Source of the DNA: Arctopsyche grandis
Taxonomy: Eukaryota > Arthropoda > Insecta > Trichoptera > Hydropsychidae
DNA: 64,000 nucleotides
Assembly: GCF_051622035.1 (NCBI RefSeq)
Contig: NC_135358.1
Coordinates: forward strand, 9,651,001 to 9,715,000
Reading direction: 5' to 3'
This document shows, in pieces, positions 47,574 through 58,974 of this stretch. The position numbers and the translations under genes are program-made. Numbering within the stretch: position 1 is the stretch's first letter; each line of letters opens with the position of its first letter. Under the pieces are notes generated by a model. That model was given only the letters and a program-made list of their open reading frames with translations. It made no database searches and had not been told where the DNA came from.

Positions 47574-50500
47574 ATGACGTCACGCTCAAAGGAGAAGTTC
47601 ACCGCGGCTTTCAGGAAGTTGTTCAGGTCTTCGGAGAAGATCGGAGATGGCGAAGGTGCAGCTGGGGGACCTAGCGGATCGCCAGCCCGTCGGGGAATCC
47701 TCAGACATGGTTATCATAGGTAACTATCTTTAACTTTAACAACCACTTTTGAAATTTTCCATGAAGGGGGTAGTTGTATGTATGTATAAGCAAAATAATA
47801 AGTACTCCTGTAAGAATTTCTTAAGGCTATTTCGTATTTAATTATATGTATACTTAGTAGACCTCGGCGTTGGCTTGGTGCTCTTTAAATAACAACAGAC
47901 CTCTCAATTAGTTAACAAAGCAAGATAGCTAAAACGCATCGTTGACAATAGTAAACCATATTTTGTGCGAAAAGCATCGCCCAAACGTCTGCTTTTGGTT
48001 ATGGGTTTTTATTAGAGTATGTTTAACTGTGTATACTTTATTTTATTTTACATACATCATCCAATCAATTTGTATCCACCAATTTGTCAAAGCAACATCT
48101 CTTTCAATAGTGCAATCGTTCGTATATGCCGTATTTACGATAGCTTAGATGATTGTCCTGACCTCTTTAGTGACTCTTTTAGTATTTTTAGGACAAATGT
48201 GAAGAAAATAATATGTGGTTGATTTGCTTCTTCACCCTTATAGTCTTTCTTTTTCTTTTTCTTTTTTACTTTATCTGTATCTTTTTCTTTATCTTTTTTT
48301 TAAATCTTGATGTTTTTGTAATTTTACTTTTTTATATCACCATGTGGTGCTCACTGTAAATGGAATATTATATTTTTATTTATGTTTATTATTATTTTTT
48401 GTCTCATTATACAACTTTCTTTTTATATTTTATTCTGTATGTGTGCCTATTTAAATAAAATAAATATGTGCCATAACATAAATTATTTCAAAGTGATAAA
48501 TAAATTTTTGTACATAAGTATTAACAATTTTTCATAGAATACAAATAGAGAAATGTATGGACAATCAACAAATTTTCGATACACAACAAGTTTTCGAGAA
48601 GTATGTATTGTTACGTCTACATAAGTCTTTATTTGTTTTATGTTAGCTGTATTCTATTCCCACGACCTTTAAATCAATCTGCGAGACGAATTATGTTTCC
48701 CCCAAAAATATCAAAGCCCTTCTTAAGCCTGCACAACAAATTGCGTGCATCTACTCAGCCATTTCTCGATACATTCAAGACACATATGTTAACACTAAAA
48801 ATATCGTTTTTCAATTAACGTTTTTCTGCATTATTCTCACGACTCTTAATACGCACAATGAATTGCGTGAAATCTACCCTCAAGGGATACATATGCAAAC
48901 ACTAAAAATATTATCTTAAATTAGTTTACCAGCATTTTTCACACGAATCGACTCGAATCGTATTCCCTCAAAAACCCTTTTAAAGCTGCGTAGCTAATTG
49001 TGTAACTAATTGTGTGTAAACCATTTCTCGATACACTCAAGGGTCAAAGTATTAAAGTCTTAAGATATTGTTTTACTTAACTCGAGTTCCCCCCTAAAAA
49101 TATTTTCTCACGAACTATGATTGGTCCAAATTGTTACCTTTATTAAATATATACTGATGTAAAACATATGGAAGATCACTTGCGATCGAACCGTAACTTG
49201 CGATCGAACCGTCTGACTTGCGATCGAACCGTCTCTTACTAATCACTGACTTACAATTGAACCGTCTAACTAGTGATTCGCGATTAGACGACTTAACTAG
49301 TAACCACTAACTAGTAACGTGTAATACAAAATTATCTCGTGTATACTTACTACTATTAAAGAAGATAATTATCTTATAAAATAAAGTGAGTTTTATTTAC
49401 GGAGTAGCGTTCCGCAAAAACGCTTGGTGGCAGCGGAAATATTAACAACAACAAAATACACATCACCCACGAATGTAACAGTATGTATATTATTTAGGTG
49501 GCTTTTTCAATACTCAACAAATTCGAAATGCTAATTATTCGAATTTGCAAGAAACAGAGGTGGAGGAGACAGTCTAAATGTACATTTCGATCGTTCATGA
49601 ACATACTGGTTTGTTCGTGTATAAAATATGTATAAGTAATTAGGAAACAGGAATTATCGAAACGTTGCAATGCGGTTTCCATTTTAGATACTTATTTTAG
49701 CACTTTGACAGCTAAAATTTTCATGCGACATCTGGTGGAAATTTTGATTTTTAGCGCATACGTAGTTTATGAATGAACAAACTAGAATTTTCATGAACGT
49801 ACTGGAGTAAACACTTGGATTGTGGCATACAGGCATATATACAAAATCTTTTTGTTTTTCTAATAAAATATTAAGTGAATATATAAAGGCACAGTTTAAG
49901 TATTGTACATATGTACACGTTGTGAAAATTTGGTATCATAAAGCTTAAAAGAGCTATAAAAAAGGTAGTATCATTTTTGCTTTACTACCTAGTGACAAAA
50001 TTCGTAATTTTAACTCCAAACAAACTTTATACTTTCAAATTTTTAATTGTTAATTCTATTGTTTTGGAACTACATAAATACCATTAACATCAGTATTAAA
50101 CCTAGTTGAAATGCTCAAAATGTTTTTCAAATTGTTTTACAGAGATGGAGTGCGCCCTGTTGAGGGTGCAGCCAGCATGCCAGCAAGTCCAGCAGCCGCT
50201 GCTTTTGGCAAGCAGAAAGGGGCTGAGGCTCCACCACCTCCAAAAAGTGTGCGAGCTCGTCGTCTCATGAAAGAATTTAAGGAAATGCAACGATTACAGC
50301 AAAGCAGACCAGACCCAATATTTACAGTTCGAACCCACATATACTATATTTTTCGTAGTATCGATTTTTTCTACTTCCAATGTTTTCCAATGTTTAAATC
50401 GACCATTGAATGACATACAGTACAAGTCTATTGTGTCATATTAGGTCGATAGGTCGCTATGTAGATCTAATCGTCAATCGGTTGAACCAAATATAAAGGT

Positions 50501-53063
50501 CGATTTTGTTATTCGTTAAAAGTTTATATGAAGGGTAAATTAATTAACATCGTGTGTAATAAACATATAAAATTTATATTGAGGTAGGATTATATATGAG
50601 AATGTTTAAATTATATTTAAAATATACATAATTGTATATTTTGTCTATATATACATATACATACATATATAAAAATCAACGTATGTCTGTCTGTCACGTA
50701 TGCGGTCCTATACCATTCAACCGATTGCGATGAAACTTACATGAGTTTCTGTCAAAAAAAAAAAAAATCGCCCGAAAACGCGAACGGGATCGGTAATTGC
50801 ATGCGTTATTGTGGTAACCATTCAACCGTTTGCGATGAAACTTACATGAGTTATTGTGTGCATATCTGCGATGGTTTCTTTAAAAAATACACCCAAAAAC
50901 GGGAACGGGAACGGGAATTGCATGCGTTATTGTGGTATTGCAACGCATGCCGGATTCAGCTACATAGTATTAAATAAATGTATGTATTAAAAATGTATCC
51001 GGACAGAATATTTACATATATTCTATTTTCAACACAGCATGATTATATTATGACTAGTGTTGTACCCGATGAAATATCATCGCATGGGTGTTAGCATATT
51101 AAGTTATTAAATAATAAAAAAAATTAAAAGAAGTATATCGGTCCTGGTAATTGGGCTATTCGTCACATTGGGGTGGTCACAAAGACAATTTTTGCCATGA
51201 AAATCGCGAATACACAATATTTGGCACTCAAGCTCTCGTTACTATGATAGTTATCGTTAGTATGATGGACTTTTCGGCTGCCAGATGTTCCGTTATAGAG
51301 ATTTTAGTGACTTTGTGACGAGTAATTTGTGACCAGTAATCACCGAACCATCGGTCCTGTGTTTGATCCGCACGCGGTCGAATTTTTTTCAAATACCTTT
51401 AATATTTATATTTAATTGTTAAATATGAAAAAAATCGTTAAAACTACCTACCTACTTATATAGGTATATAAACAATATAAAACTCCAATAGAAAAAAAAT
51501 TAAATAAATTTTCAGAGACTTTCCTAGAGGAAAAATTGGTAGCAAACAATATATAAAGAAGTTTTTTCTTTTGTTATTATATTCGTACATTTTGTTGGCA
51601 GTGTTTTAGCTGTGACGTACATATGTATGTTGAATCTAAACGACTATATAGTACGGCGAGCGTTATCTTACAGAGCTACACAGACACACAGAATTGCGAT
51701 ATTATATATACATATGTATGTACATATATGATTGGCTAAAGCTCTACACAAAATGACTTAAAACCACATGTCAAGTATTTAAAAAATAACGAACATTTTT
51801 ATTCACTAAAATGGTAACAATGGTGATCAATAGTATGATGATTCTCCACCGTCTAATATTACCAAATTTTATAGGTATGTTTTCGAATTGTAGAAAATAG
51901 TTTTAGAAATTTGTATCTTTCAAAATATTTATCACGTGGCTTTCATAATTTTTCCTTCATCTTTCAAAATATTAATCATATGATGAAAGGGATAAATGCA
52001 ATCACGAATCGAATAGTAATTTCTAAAATATTTTAAAAACAAACAGTGAGTGATACGAAGTAAACTCTGGCCTCATTTAAATTTAAAAAAATCTACATAT
52101 ATTGCATAATATTGTGCATACGATTCCCTTATCATATTCTGTTTTACATTATTTCGCTGCCTGAAAACTCTTTTATGACATGAAAATCAATATCAAATTA
52201 TCTATACAATCAAAATTTTATTTCATCATGATTTATTGGTTTCCTTGAAGGCGTTCTCAAAAAATGCCATCTTTCATTTTTTAAGAAACGTGCGTGTACA
52301 TAATTAGGGCACCGCGTTTCTTGCGTGACCAAACATTTTAAGTGAAATAAAAATATATTTTTAATAAAAAAATCATCCACTGATTAATTTTAATGATACT
52401 ACACATGTGATTGATTCCATGTATTAAATTTTGATGTTTTTAATTTCCAGGTGGAATTAGTGAATGACAACCTTTTTGAATGGCACGTTCGTCTCCATCG
52501 GGTGGATCCCGAGAGTGAACTAGCTGGTGACCTGAAGGAATTACGCATCCCTTGTGTATTGCTACACTTAACGTTCCCAGAAAATTTCCCATTTGCACCA
52601 CCATTTATGAGAGTGATCGAGCCTCGAATAGAGAAAGGCTTCGTTATGGAGGGTAAATTTGAGACACTTTATATTTAGTGTCAGTAAATTGTACCTATAT
52701 ATGTTTATTTAAATCTTGATTGTAATACGTTTAATGGTGTTTTCAGGTGGAGCAATTTGTATGGAGTTACTCACACCACGAGGGTGGGCTAGTGCGTATA
52801 CAGTAGAAGCCGTTCTTATGCAGTTTGCTGCGTCTCTTGTAAAGGGACATGGTAGAGTTTCTAGAAAAGCAAAAGGTTCAAAAGATTTTAATAAAAGGAC
52901 AGCTGAAGAGTCGTTTAGATCTCTGGTCAAGACTCACGAAAAATATGGATGGGTTACACCGGCATTGAGCGATGGGTATATTTAAAATTTTATATTCCAA
53001 CGTTTATAGTTCGAGGAATGAATACTCGTGTTTATTAATAAAAATTTATTCGTTCACAGATAA
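47574..53063 (+). CDS. UBE2QL1: UBE2Q-like ubiquitin-conjugating enzyme (UBE2QL1 type)
   Basis: Predicted exons are 47574-47719, 50143-50326, 52451-52652, 52747-52975 and 53060-53063, all with GT/AG boundaries in phase. The product is 254 residues ending SDG, as in vertebrate UBE2Q proteins. Residues 1-48 are basic and Gly/Ala-rich, 49-85 are Ala/Pro-rich, and from about 88 a UBC fold follows. Landmarks are [16 protein letters not shown] (150-165), catalytic Cys182 in [14 protein letters not shown], and [11 protein letters not shown] near the end. The family lacks the classical HPN motif and transfers ubiquitin from E1 to substrates or E3s. The RWD-like N-terminus of UBE2Q1/2 is absent, hence the UBE2QL1 assignment. 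If the last intron is retained, the frame ends at 52983-52985 with YI added (256 residues). The donor of exon 2 (GTTCGA) is weak. Confidence 0.9.
47860..48010 (+). repeat. Dispersed repeat, 'GGCGTTGGCTTGG' family
   Basis: Blocks 'cggcgttggcttgg', 'caacagacctc' and 'gttgacaatagtaaaccat' are collinear with 60285-60640. Part of it also occurs at 43244. It lies in intron 1 of the E2 gene. Class unknown. Confidence 0.6.
48019..48475 (+). mobile_element. 3' end of a Jockey-like LINE in E2 intron 1
   Basis: A frame ending near 48220 encodes a short C-terminal stretch ([17 protein letters not shown]) like the ends of Jockey-group ORF2 proteins. It is followed by a pyrimidine-rich 3' UTR, a small stem (CACCA-TG-TGGTG near 48339-48350) and an AATAAA-rich tail at about 48455-48468. 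It is a different family from the LINE at 18959. Confidence 0.55.
48609..49480 (+). mobile_element. Solo LTR-like element in E2 intron 1
   Basis: It starts TGTTACGTC and ends GAATGTAACA, giving TG...CA termini with a short inverted repeat. It is flanked on both sides by GTATGTAT (48601-48608, 49481-49488), though this is also microsatellite sequence. The interior has three diverged repeats of about 130-160 bp (each with 'aacactaaaaatat' or 'ctcgatacactcaaggg'-like blocks). Four copies of 'acttgcgatcgaaccgt'-type units lie at 49175-49270, and an AATAAA at about 49380. No gag or pol is present. The 872-bp length and ends fit a solo LTR of a Ty3/Gypsy or BEL element. Confidence 0.6.
49570..49825. 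mobile_element. GTTCATGAAC-type MITE, copy 3
   Basis: A shorter version of 41486-41955: left 'cgatcgttcatgaacatact', right 'ttcatgaacgtactggagta', interior 'aatgcggtttccatttta' and 'ttgacagctaaaattttcat'. It lies in intron 1 of the E2 gene. Confidence 0.65.
50676..50965 (+). mobile_element. Helitron-like element in E2 intron 2
   Basis: The 5' end 'tcaacgtatgtctgtctgtc' is followed by 'ccattcaaccgattgcgat', as in the Helitron at 13784. The motif 'gcgatgaaacttacatgag' appears twice (about 50727 and 50832), showing an internal duplication. The 3' side has 'cgcatgccggattcagct', similar to Helitron ends, but the terminal CTAG is not intact. Confidence 0.6.
51054..51699 (-). mobile_element. Helitron-like element, minus orientation, in E2 intron 2
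   Basis: On the minus strand it starts TCGCAATTCTGTGTGTC at 51699. It ends with a hairpin (CGATGA, loop, TCATCG at 51067-51082), GGGTACAACA and CTAG at 51054-51057. Its 3' half matches 13784-14354. A Mutator-like MITE is inserted at 51146-51349. Confidence 0.7.
51146..51349 (-). mobile_element. Mutator-like MITE with perfect 9-bp duplication
   Basis: It begins GGTAATTGGGCTATTCG and ends GTAATCACCGAACC, the reverse orientation of 59970-60172. Flanks are ATCGGTCCT at 51137-51145 and 51350-51358. Length is 204 bp. It interrupts a Helitron and is younger than it. Confidence 0.9.
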
Positions 53064-54121
53064 ACTGATTCATGGTGATCCCGGCTAAATGATCGTCCCA
53101 CCTAGTTTATTAGCTAAATTTATTTTTATGATTAATTGTAAGACAAAAATGCTAATTGGTGTAACATATTTGATTTCACCTTTTGTGATGTTTTATCTTC
53201 GCGTGTGAAGATTGTGTAATGGAGCTCAATTTAAAAATGTATTGAATCTGAAATACCAAACAGTGACAAACTCCAATTTTTTCAATATAAAGAAAACTTT
53301 AATGAAATTATTGTAAGCTGTATATTCTCATATATTATGTTTATTCATGTGTACAAATGCATTTTAATTTTTATATTTTTTTATTGTTAACAACCCATTA
53401 TTTGGTATTTTTAATACATACTCAAGGATTGTTAAAAAAACTTTGTTGTTGATTCGTGTTTCCGTCCCATTTAAATCAAATTATAAAAAAAAAAAACATA
53501 ACAATATGTTTTATAGATATTATAAAACGGAGACATTATTTATATATGTAATATACAAATAGTCATAAATAAATTTAATATTTTAATATACCTAATTCGA
53601 TGTCGTAGAAAATACAATACTCATTTTAAAAATATTGAAAAATGTGAATCCTTCTTGTCTTTCTATTTATTATCATAAAAATTTTCCTTTCCCATTTAAG
53701 AATAAATTTGATGTTAATGACGTCTTGATTTTAAATTGACATTGGATTAATATAAGTATATTACACTCATATATACGATAGAATATATTTGTCTAATAAA
53801 ACTTGCCAAAATTTTGTGATGTAGGAAAAAGTTTAAAACATTTATCTCCGCTTATTTTATCCCATGTAATATTTTGTCATATGGTATTATTATGAATTAT
53901 TCTATCGCCATAAAGATTTTATATGAATGTACATTTTCATGTATGTATAATAAATATAATCAAATTCAATTAATATAAATTAATTTTTAAATGTCATGAA
54001 ATTAAAGTCTCGCTGAATTTAACGTTTGAATAAATTCATATAAAAAACTTAATTATTATTTTATAATAATATAATGAAAATATCTATATATGTATGTACG
54101 TTTTAAACCACCAACTTTCCC

Positions 54122-54152
<31 letters not shown>

Positions 54153-55720
54153 ATAGTAGATGTAAAAATCAATTGCTTTAATTTATTAAAGCTTAATAGT
54201 AGTGTCTAAAATCTTCGTGTGCTTCATAGTTTTCATCAAAACTGTTCCTTTTATCATTTTATTTTATTTATCCTCTATTTACATAAGACAAGATCATCTT
54301 TTCACATTGCTCATAATTTTTTCAATTCCCCGATTTGTGCAAATAAATACAAAATAATTGACACAAAAATATGCTGATTTGATATTACTTATTCTATATA
54401 ATATGGAATGGTATTCTTACATAATTAGCTGCATAAAGTTCTTATGAAATTAAATACCCATCCTAATAATGAGATGAACTTCTATTGCCAAGTTTTTCTT
54501 TATACATACATATTCTAGTCCCGAAGAACTCATTATCTTTATGAATACTTCACAAAGAAGGTATATTTTTTGTGTGTTTGGTCATTATGTATTCATTCAT
54601 AAGTCTGATTCATCAACGCATTCCTTATGGTAAACATAATGTTGTGATGTCTTAGTTGAATTTTCTTATGATGTTATTTAGAGTTAGTTAAACCATTTTA
54701 AATTCGATATTATATATACACAAGCATATGTGTAAGTGTAAAATATTAAATATATATGATGTTGATGTATAAAAGTGATAATAAATTACTCCTAACTAAA
54801 GCATGCGTTTTCTTTATCATTTAAAATACATATCAGAGTTTATTAAATTGAAATATTTGTTCAATGACAAAATTTACCGTAATATGTGATAGTGTTTGTC
54901 AATTAGATACATAAAATATAAATATATGATGCAATTTTTAAATAATAAAATCAGGTCATTACAATATTATATCTGTGTGTATAAAGATTCATAAAATAAA
55001 TATTGTCTGTACAAAGGTATGATTATTTGTTAGAAAGTGAGGTCAAATTTACACGAACAACTTAAAATATTTGGTTAAATAGATAAAAAATGAAAATGTT
55101 CACATACAATAGTGGTATAATAATATTTTAAGTATAACGTCCAATATTCGAAAGAAAATAAATAGATAAATAAAATCAAATAAAATTCGTGAAAAAAATC
55201 AAATTTTTATGATACAATCGAATTTTTGTTATAAATATTATATTCCGAAGTACATACATTTCTAAAATAAATAAAATAAAATAAATAATTCATACATTTC
55301 TAAAATAATCCCAAGCATTGTAAATTTGTAAAGCTTTTATGTAAATAAAACTAATTTTAAATTGCATAGCTGCTAATTACACGTCAATTTATCGATGTTA
55401 ATATATTATAGGGGATGAACAACACCAATACAACACGTAAAAATGGCAACAGGGAGAGCACTAAATATGTGTGGCAGCTTTACGATATGGTTGAGTTTCG
55501 GTCACCATCCTGCGAGTTGGGACCAACTCGGTTATGTTGGTTCATCGCTACTTTACTTCCTTCTCACCCGTCACATTAAATAGTCGTGTCTTAACAATTC
55601 CGTCGTTTCACTCCATATGTCCCCATAGATATTGCGGTAAATTTCTTATTCGATCTTTTAGATTTGAACGGACATCTATGTAAATGGACGTCTAAGTAGA
55701 CTTTTTTATTCAGATGCGGT
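53064..55720 (+). other. E2 gene 3' flank, probably long 3' UTR in part
   Basis: An AATAAA lies at 53037-53042, inside the last small intron, and would serve the intron-retaining transcript. Further AATAAA motifs occur downstream, for example near 54995 and 55325. The whole stretch is AT-rich, has few recognisable transposons, and carries no supported gene, which fits 3' UTR plus intergenic sequence. How far the transcript runs cannot be told. Confidence 0.4.
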
Positions 55721-55731
55721 TTATACAATTC

Positions 55732-56520
55732 GGTGATTATTCCGCACAGAGCGATCTTGCACACATCACTAAAATCTCGATCATAGAACATCTGGCACCC
55801 GAAAATTCCTTCCATCGATAGTTAGGGCGAAAACATACTGAGTGGGACTTGGTGCGTTTTTTTTAGATACATTTAAACATGCGAAAAAACGAAGCACCCC
55901 TATCCCATATACATGGTACACAGTCCCAAAAATCACCCCCTGGAGTGTTTTCGGTGATATTTTACCCTTGCTTGACAGTGATCGATAACGGTGAATCCCA
56001 TATTTGAAAAAATGTAGGAGAAACTTGTCGGTTGCATATGGATATGCATACACGTGCGACCTCCTAAGCATATGCATTATGCATATGCAAGTACACTCAA
56101 TCGATAACGGTGTATCCTATATTCATAGTCAAGCAAGGATACAATTTTACCGAAAATTATCCAAAGGGTCGTTTTGGTATATATCACTGTCAAGCAAGAA
56201 TAAATACTACCATACAATTTCAACGACAGAGGTCGAATGTTTTGTTTTGAAAGGACTATCCCATGCACGCGTCCCATGAACACCACACTTTTTCTATATG
56301 TTTAAAACTATCTAAAAAAAACCACGTGCCGTATTCACCGCTGTCTGATTTCGCCCAAATTCGGTTTGGGGAACACTTACTGTTTACGGTCACAGCGGGA
56401 AGCTCATACTACTCAGTGTGTTTTCGCCCTTAGCCATGCAAACTATCATACTAACGACAGTGCCAGATATTCCGTATTCACGATTTTCGTGTGCGCAATG
56501 TGCGAAATAATCTGTTTGTA
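55732..56520 (+). mobile_element. Mutator-like MITE split by a Harbinger-like element
   Basis: The left half (55732-55821: 'cggtgattattccgcacaga', 'cactaaaatctcgatca') and the right half (56433-56520: 'aactatcatactaacga', 'gcgaaataatctgtttg') together match the MITE at 27309-27514. The 605-bp insert at 55825-56429 lies between them. Terminal bases are decayed and no 9-bp duplication is visible. Confidence 0.7.
55825..56429. mobile_element. PIF/Harbinger-like element with TTA duplication
   Basis: Terminal inverted repeats of 19 bp (left GGGCGAAAACATACTGAGT; right complementary with one difference) are flanked by TTA at 55822-55824 and 56430-56432. The interior repeats a 'atcgataacggtg' block and a 'gtcaagcaag' block in both orientations, and holds 'ctatatgtttaaaactatct', which also occurs at 13955. 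No transposase is recognisable. Confidence 0.8.
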
Positions 56521-56577
56521 CATAGGGACTGAGATATTGCAGTACCTCGACCAAATTTGTTTCCGTATAAACAAACT

Positions 56578-57281
56578 GGGTCTACCTCACGGGCCCGAAA
56601 GTGAAACGCCCGAAAACGCAAATATCGGAATGGCAAAGATCGAAAATCGAAAGATTTTAAGTCGAAAGATCAAAAAAAAAAAGGGTGCATGGTAAACGGT
56701 ATTATGTATGTATAAATAATATATGGTTCGGTGACTACTAGTCAAATGTGAACCGCTCACAGCAACCGGTCGCTCTAGATCGGTCACACGTGATCACCCG
56801 TCACACTAAAACCGGTCACGAGAAAACTGATCACACCCTAAAATCGGTCAACCAGTTTTCTCGTGACCGTTTTTAGGGTGTGACCAGTTTTAGGGTGTGA
56901 CCAGTTTTCTTGTGACCAGTTTTAGTGTGACGGGTGATCATGTGTGACCAATCTAGAGCGACCGGTTGTCCTGTGACTAGTTCACATATGACTAGTAGTC
57001 CGTTCACCATAATATATATGAGTGGCATGCGGTGAAATTATCTCTCTTTTTGCCATACAGCCTTGTTTAATGTGCGCGCGCAGAATACGGGAGGAAAAGC
57101 CTGTTCCTCTTGTTCCTGTTGTATCCTGCTCGCGCAAATTAAGTAAGTATGTACGTGAGTATGTACCGTTTATCATGCACCCTTTTTTTATCTTTCGACT
57201 TAAGATCTTTCGATTTTCGATCTTTGCCTTCCGATATTTGCGTTTTCGGGCGTTTCACTTTCGGGCCCGTGAGGGAGACCG
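56578..57281. mobile_element. Chimeric Mutator-like element with captured hAT MITE sequence
   Basis: Terminal inverted repeats exceed 100 bp (left 'gggtctacctcacgggcccg', right complement with two differences; both continue through 'cgaaaacgcaaatatcgg'). They are flanked by AAACAAACT at 56569-56577 and 57282-57290, a 9-bp duplication typical of Mutator-like elements. Inside on the right is a hAT-MITE half ('gtggcatgcggtgaaatt' to 'tgctcgcgcaaatta'). The centre is interrupted by the foldback at 56725-57008. Confidence 0.8.
56725..57008. mobile_element. Mutator-like foldback element with 9-bp duplication
   Basis: Ends are GGTTCGGTGACTACTAG and CTAGTAGTCCGTTCACC. The arms extend inward through repeated 'ggtcacnnn' and 'gtgaccagttttag' units almost to the centre. 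It is flanked by ATAATATAT (56716-56724 and 57009-57017), although in AT-rich sequence. The ends match those of the smaller GGTTCGGTGATTAC MITEs, so it is the same wider family. It is nested in the chimeric element. Confidence 0.8.
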
Positions 57282-57305
57282 AAACAAACTATAGACACGT
57301 ACATG

Positions 57306-57855
57306 CAGTGGCGTAGCCAGGATTTTGTCAAGGGGGGGGGGGTTTTGACAGGAAAAAAGGCAAGATAATTTATATTTAGTTAATATAAAATCACAACATA
57401 TAAAAATAAAGTAAATACGTAATAAACATATGGTATGAAATTCAAATAAAATAAAAATAATGAATACTTTAAAAAAGTACGAAATTCACATATCCAATCT
57501 TCGCGTATTTATCTAATATTTTTTCTGCACTAACATTTATATCCCTATGAATATCTAATAAAGCAAGTCACAAGCAAACCACATTTCCAACTCTCCAGTT
57601 AGAATGCAAGGCCATCAAATTATATCTTGGTTGTAAATTTCCCCCGAAGTCTCTATCTTATTTTTTAAAACATTGGAAATTTTCAAGTATATGTTTATGT
57701 CCTAAAAATCTGTCATGGATTCGGGATAAAAAACTATCCAAAAATGGTACAAACGATCAATTGCGACAGGAGTGGGATATTTTGCCGCCGACTGCACTCC
57801 GCCAAGGGGGGGGTCCAGACCCCCTGAACCCCCCCCCCCCTTCGCTACGCCACTG
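57306..57855. mobile_element. hAT non-autonomous element with 8-bp duplication
   Basis: It starts CAGTGGCGTAGCCAGG and ends CTTCGCTACGCCACTG, with long G and C homopolymer runs just inside each end. The flanks CGTACATG (57298-57305 and 57856-57863) form a perfect 8-bp duplication. It is 550 bp long and has no transposase. It ends 216 bp before the NEDD8 start codon. Confidence 0.9.
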
Positions 57856-57863
57856 CGTACATG

Positions 57864-58071
57864 TAGTAATCGCAAGAGTATTTCCCAAGAGTGGCTACTG
57901 TTTATATTATTATTTATTTGGGCATTGTTTAAATTTTTATGAGTCATCGACATTGTCTAGAGTTGGCAATAGTGGTTGTGTGGTAGCACTAGCAGCTGTC
58001 GGTGCCGGTCTGCCGGCTGAGCTCGCTTTTGGTTTCGGTTAGGTTTTTGTACTCCATCCTCCCTTCTCAAG
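57864..58071 (+). promoter_or_regulatory. NEDD8 promoter and 5' UTR region
   Basis: A short, GC-rising, repeat-free stretch between the hAT element and the NEDD8 start codon. The last 100 bp ('gcagctgtcggtgccggtct' and on) is probably 5' UTR. No TATA box at a convincing place is seen. Any promoter must either fit in about 200 bp or include transposon sequence. Confidence 0.5.
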
Positions 58072-58795
<724 letters not shown>

Positions 58796-58875
58796 TTGTG
58801 TAAATTCAACAATATTTTAAGATCTTTTAATTTTATATTTATAAATATTCAAGTCTGTTTATTTTATATAAGTCA

Positions 58876-58881
58876 AATAAA
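58876..58881 (+). terminator. NEDD8 polyadenylation signal
   Basis: A canonical AATAAA lies 81 bp after the NEDD8 stop codon. Confidence 0.75.
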
Positions 58882-58974
58882 ATGATTTAATATTTCATAA
58901 TTATTTATTTTTTGTAGTTTAATGTTTAATGTTTGTAGAAATTGACATACATACATATTTACGCCATTGTTAAA

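Noticed and set aside
49175..49270. CRISPR-like short repeats (acttgcgatcgaaccgt)
   Set aside because: Units are close together, vary in spacing and lie in an LTR-like element of a eukaryotic genome; no spacers and no cas genes.
50102..50340. Minus-strand frames opposite E2 exon 2
   Set aside because: They are antisense shadows of a real exon with correct splice sites and family continuity on the plus strand.
56366..56695. 109-codon frame
   Set aside because: It crosses three different transposon segments, so it is not a gene.
57702..58042. Open frames near the NEDD8 promoter with Gly- or Pro-rich stretches
   Set aside because: The Gly/Pro runs come from the G and C homopolymers at the right end of the hAT element, not from a gene.
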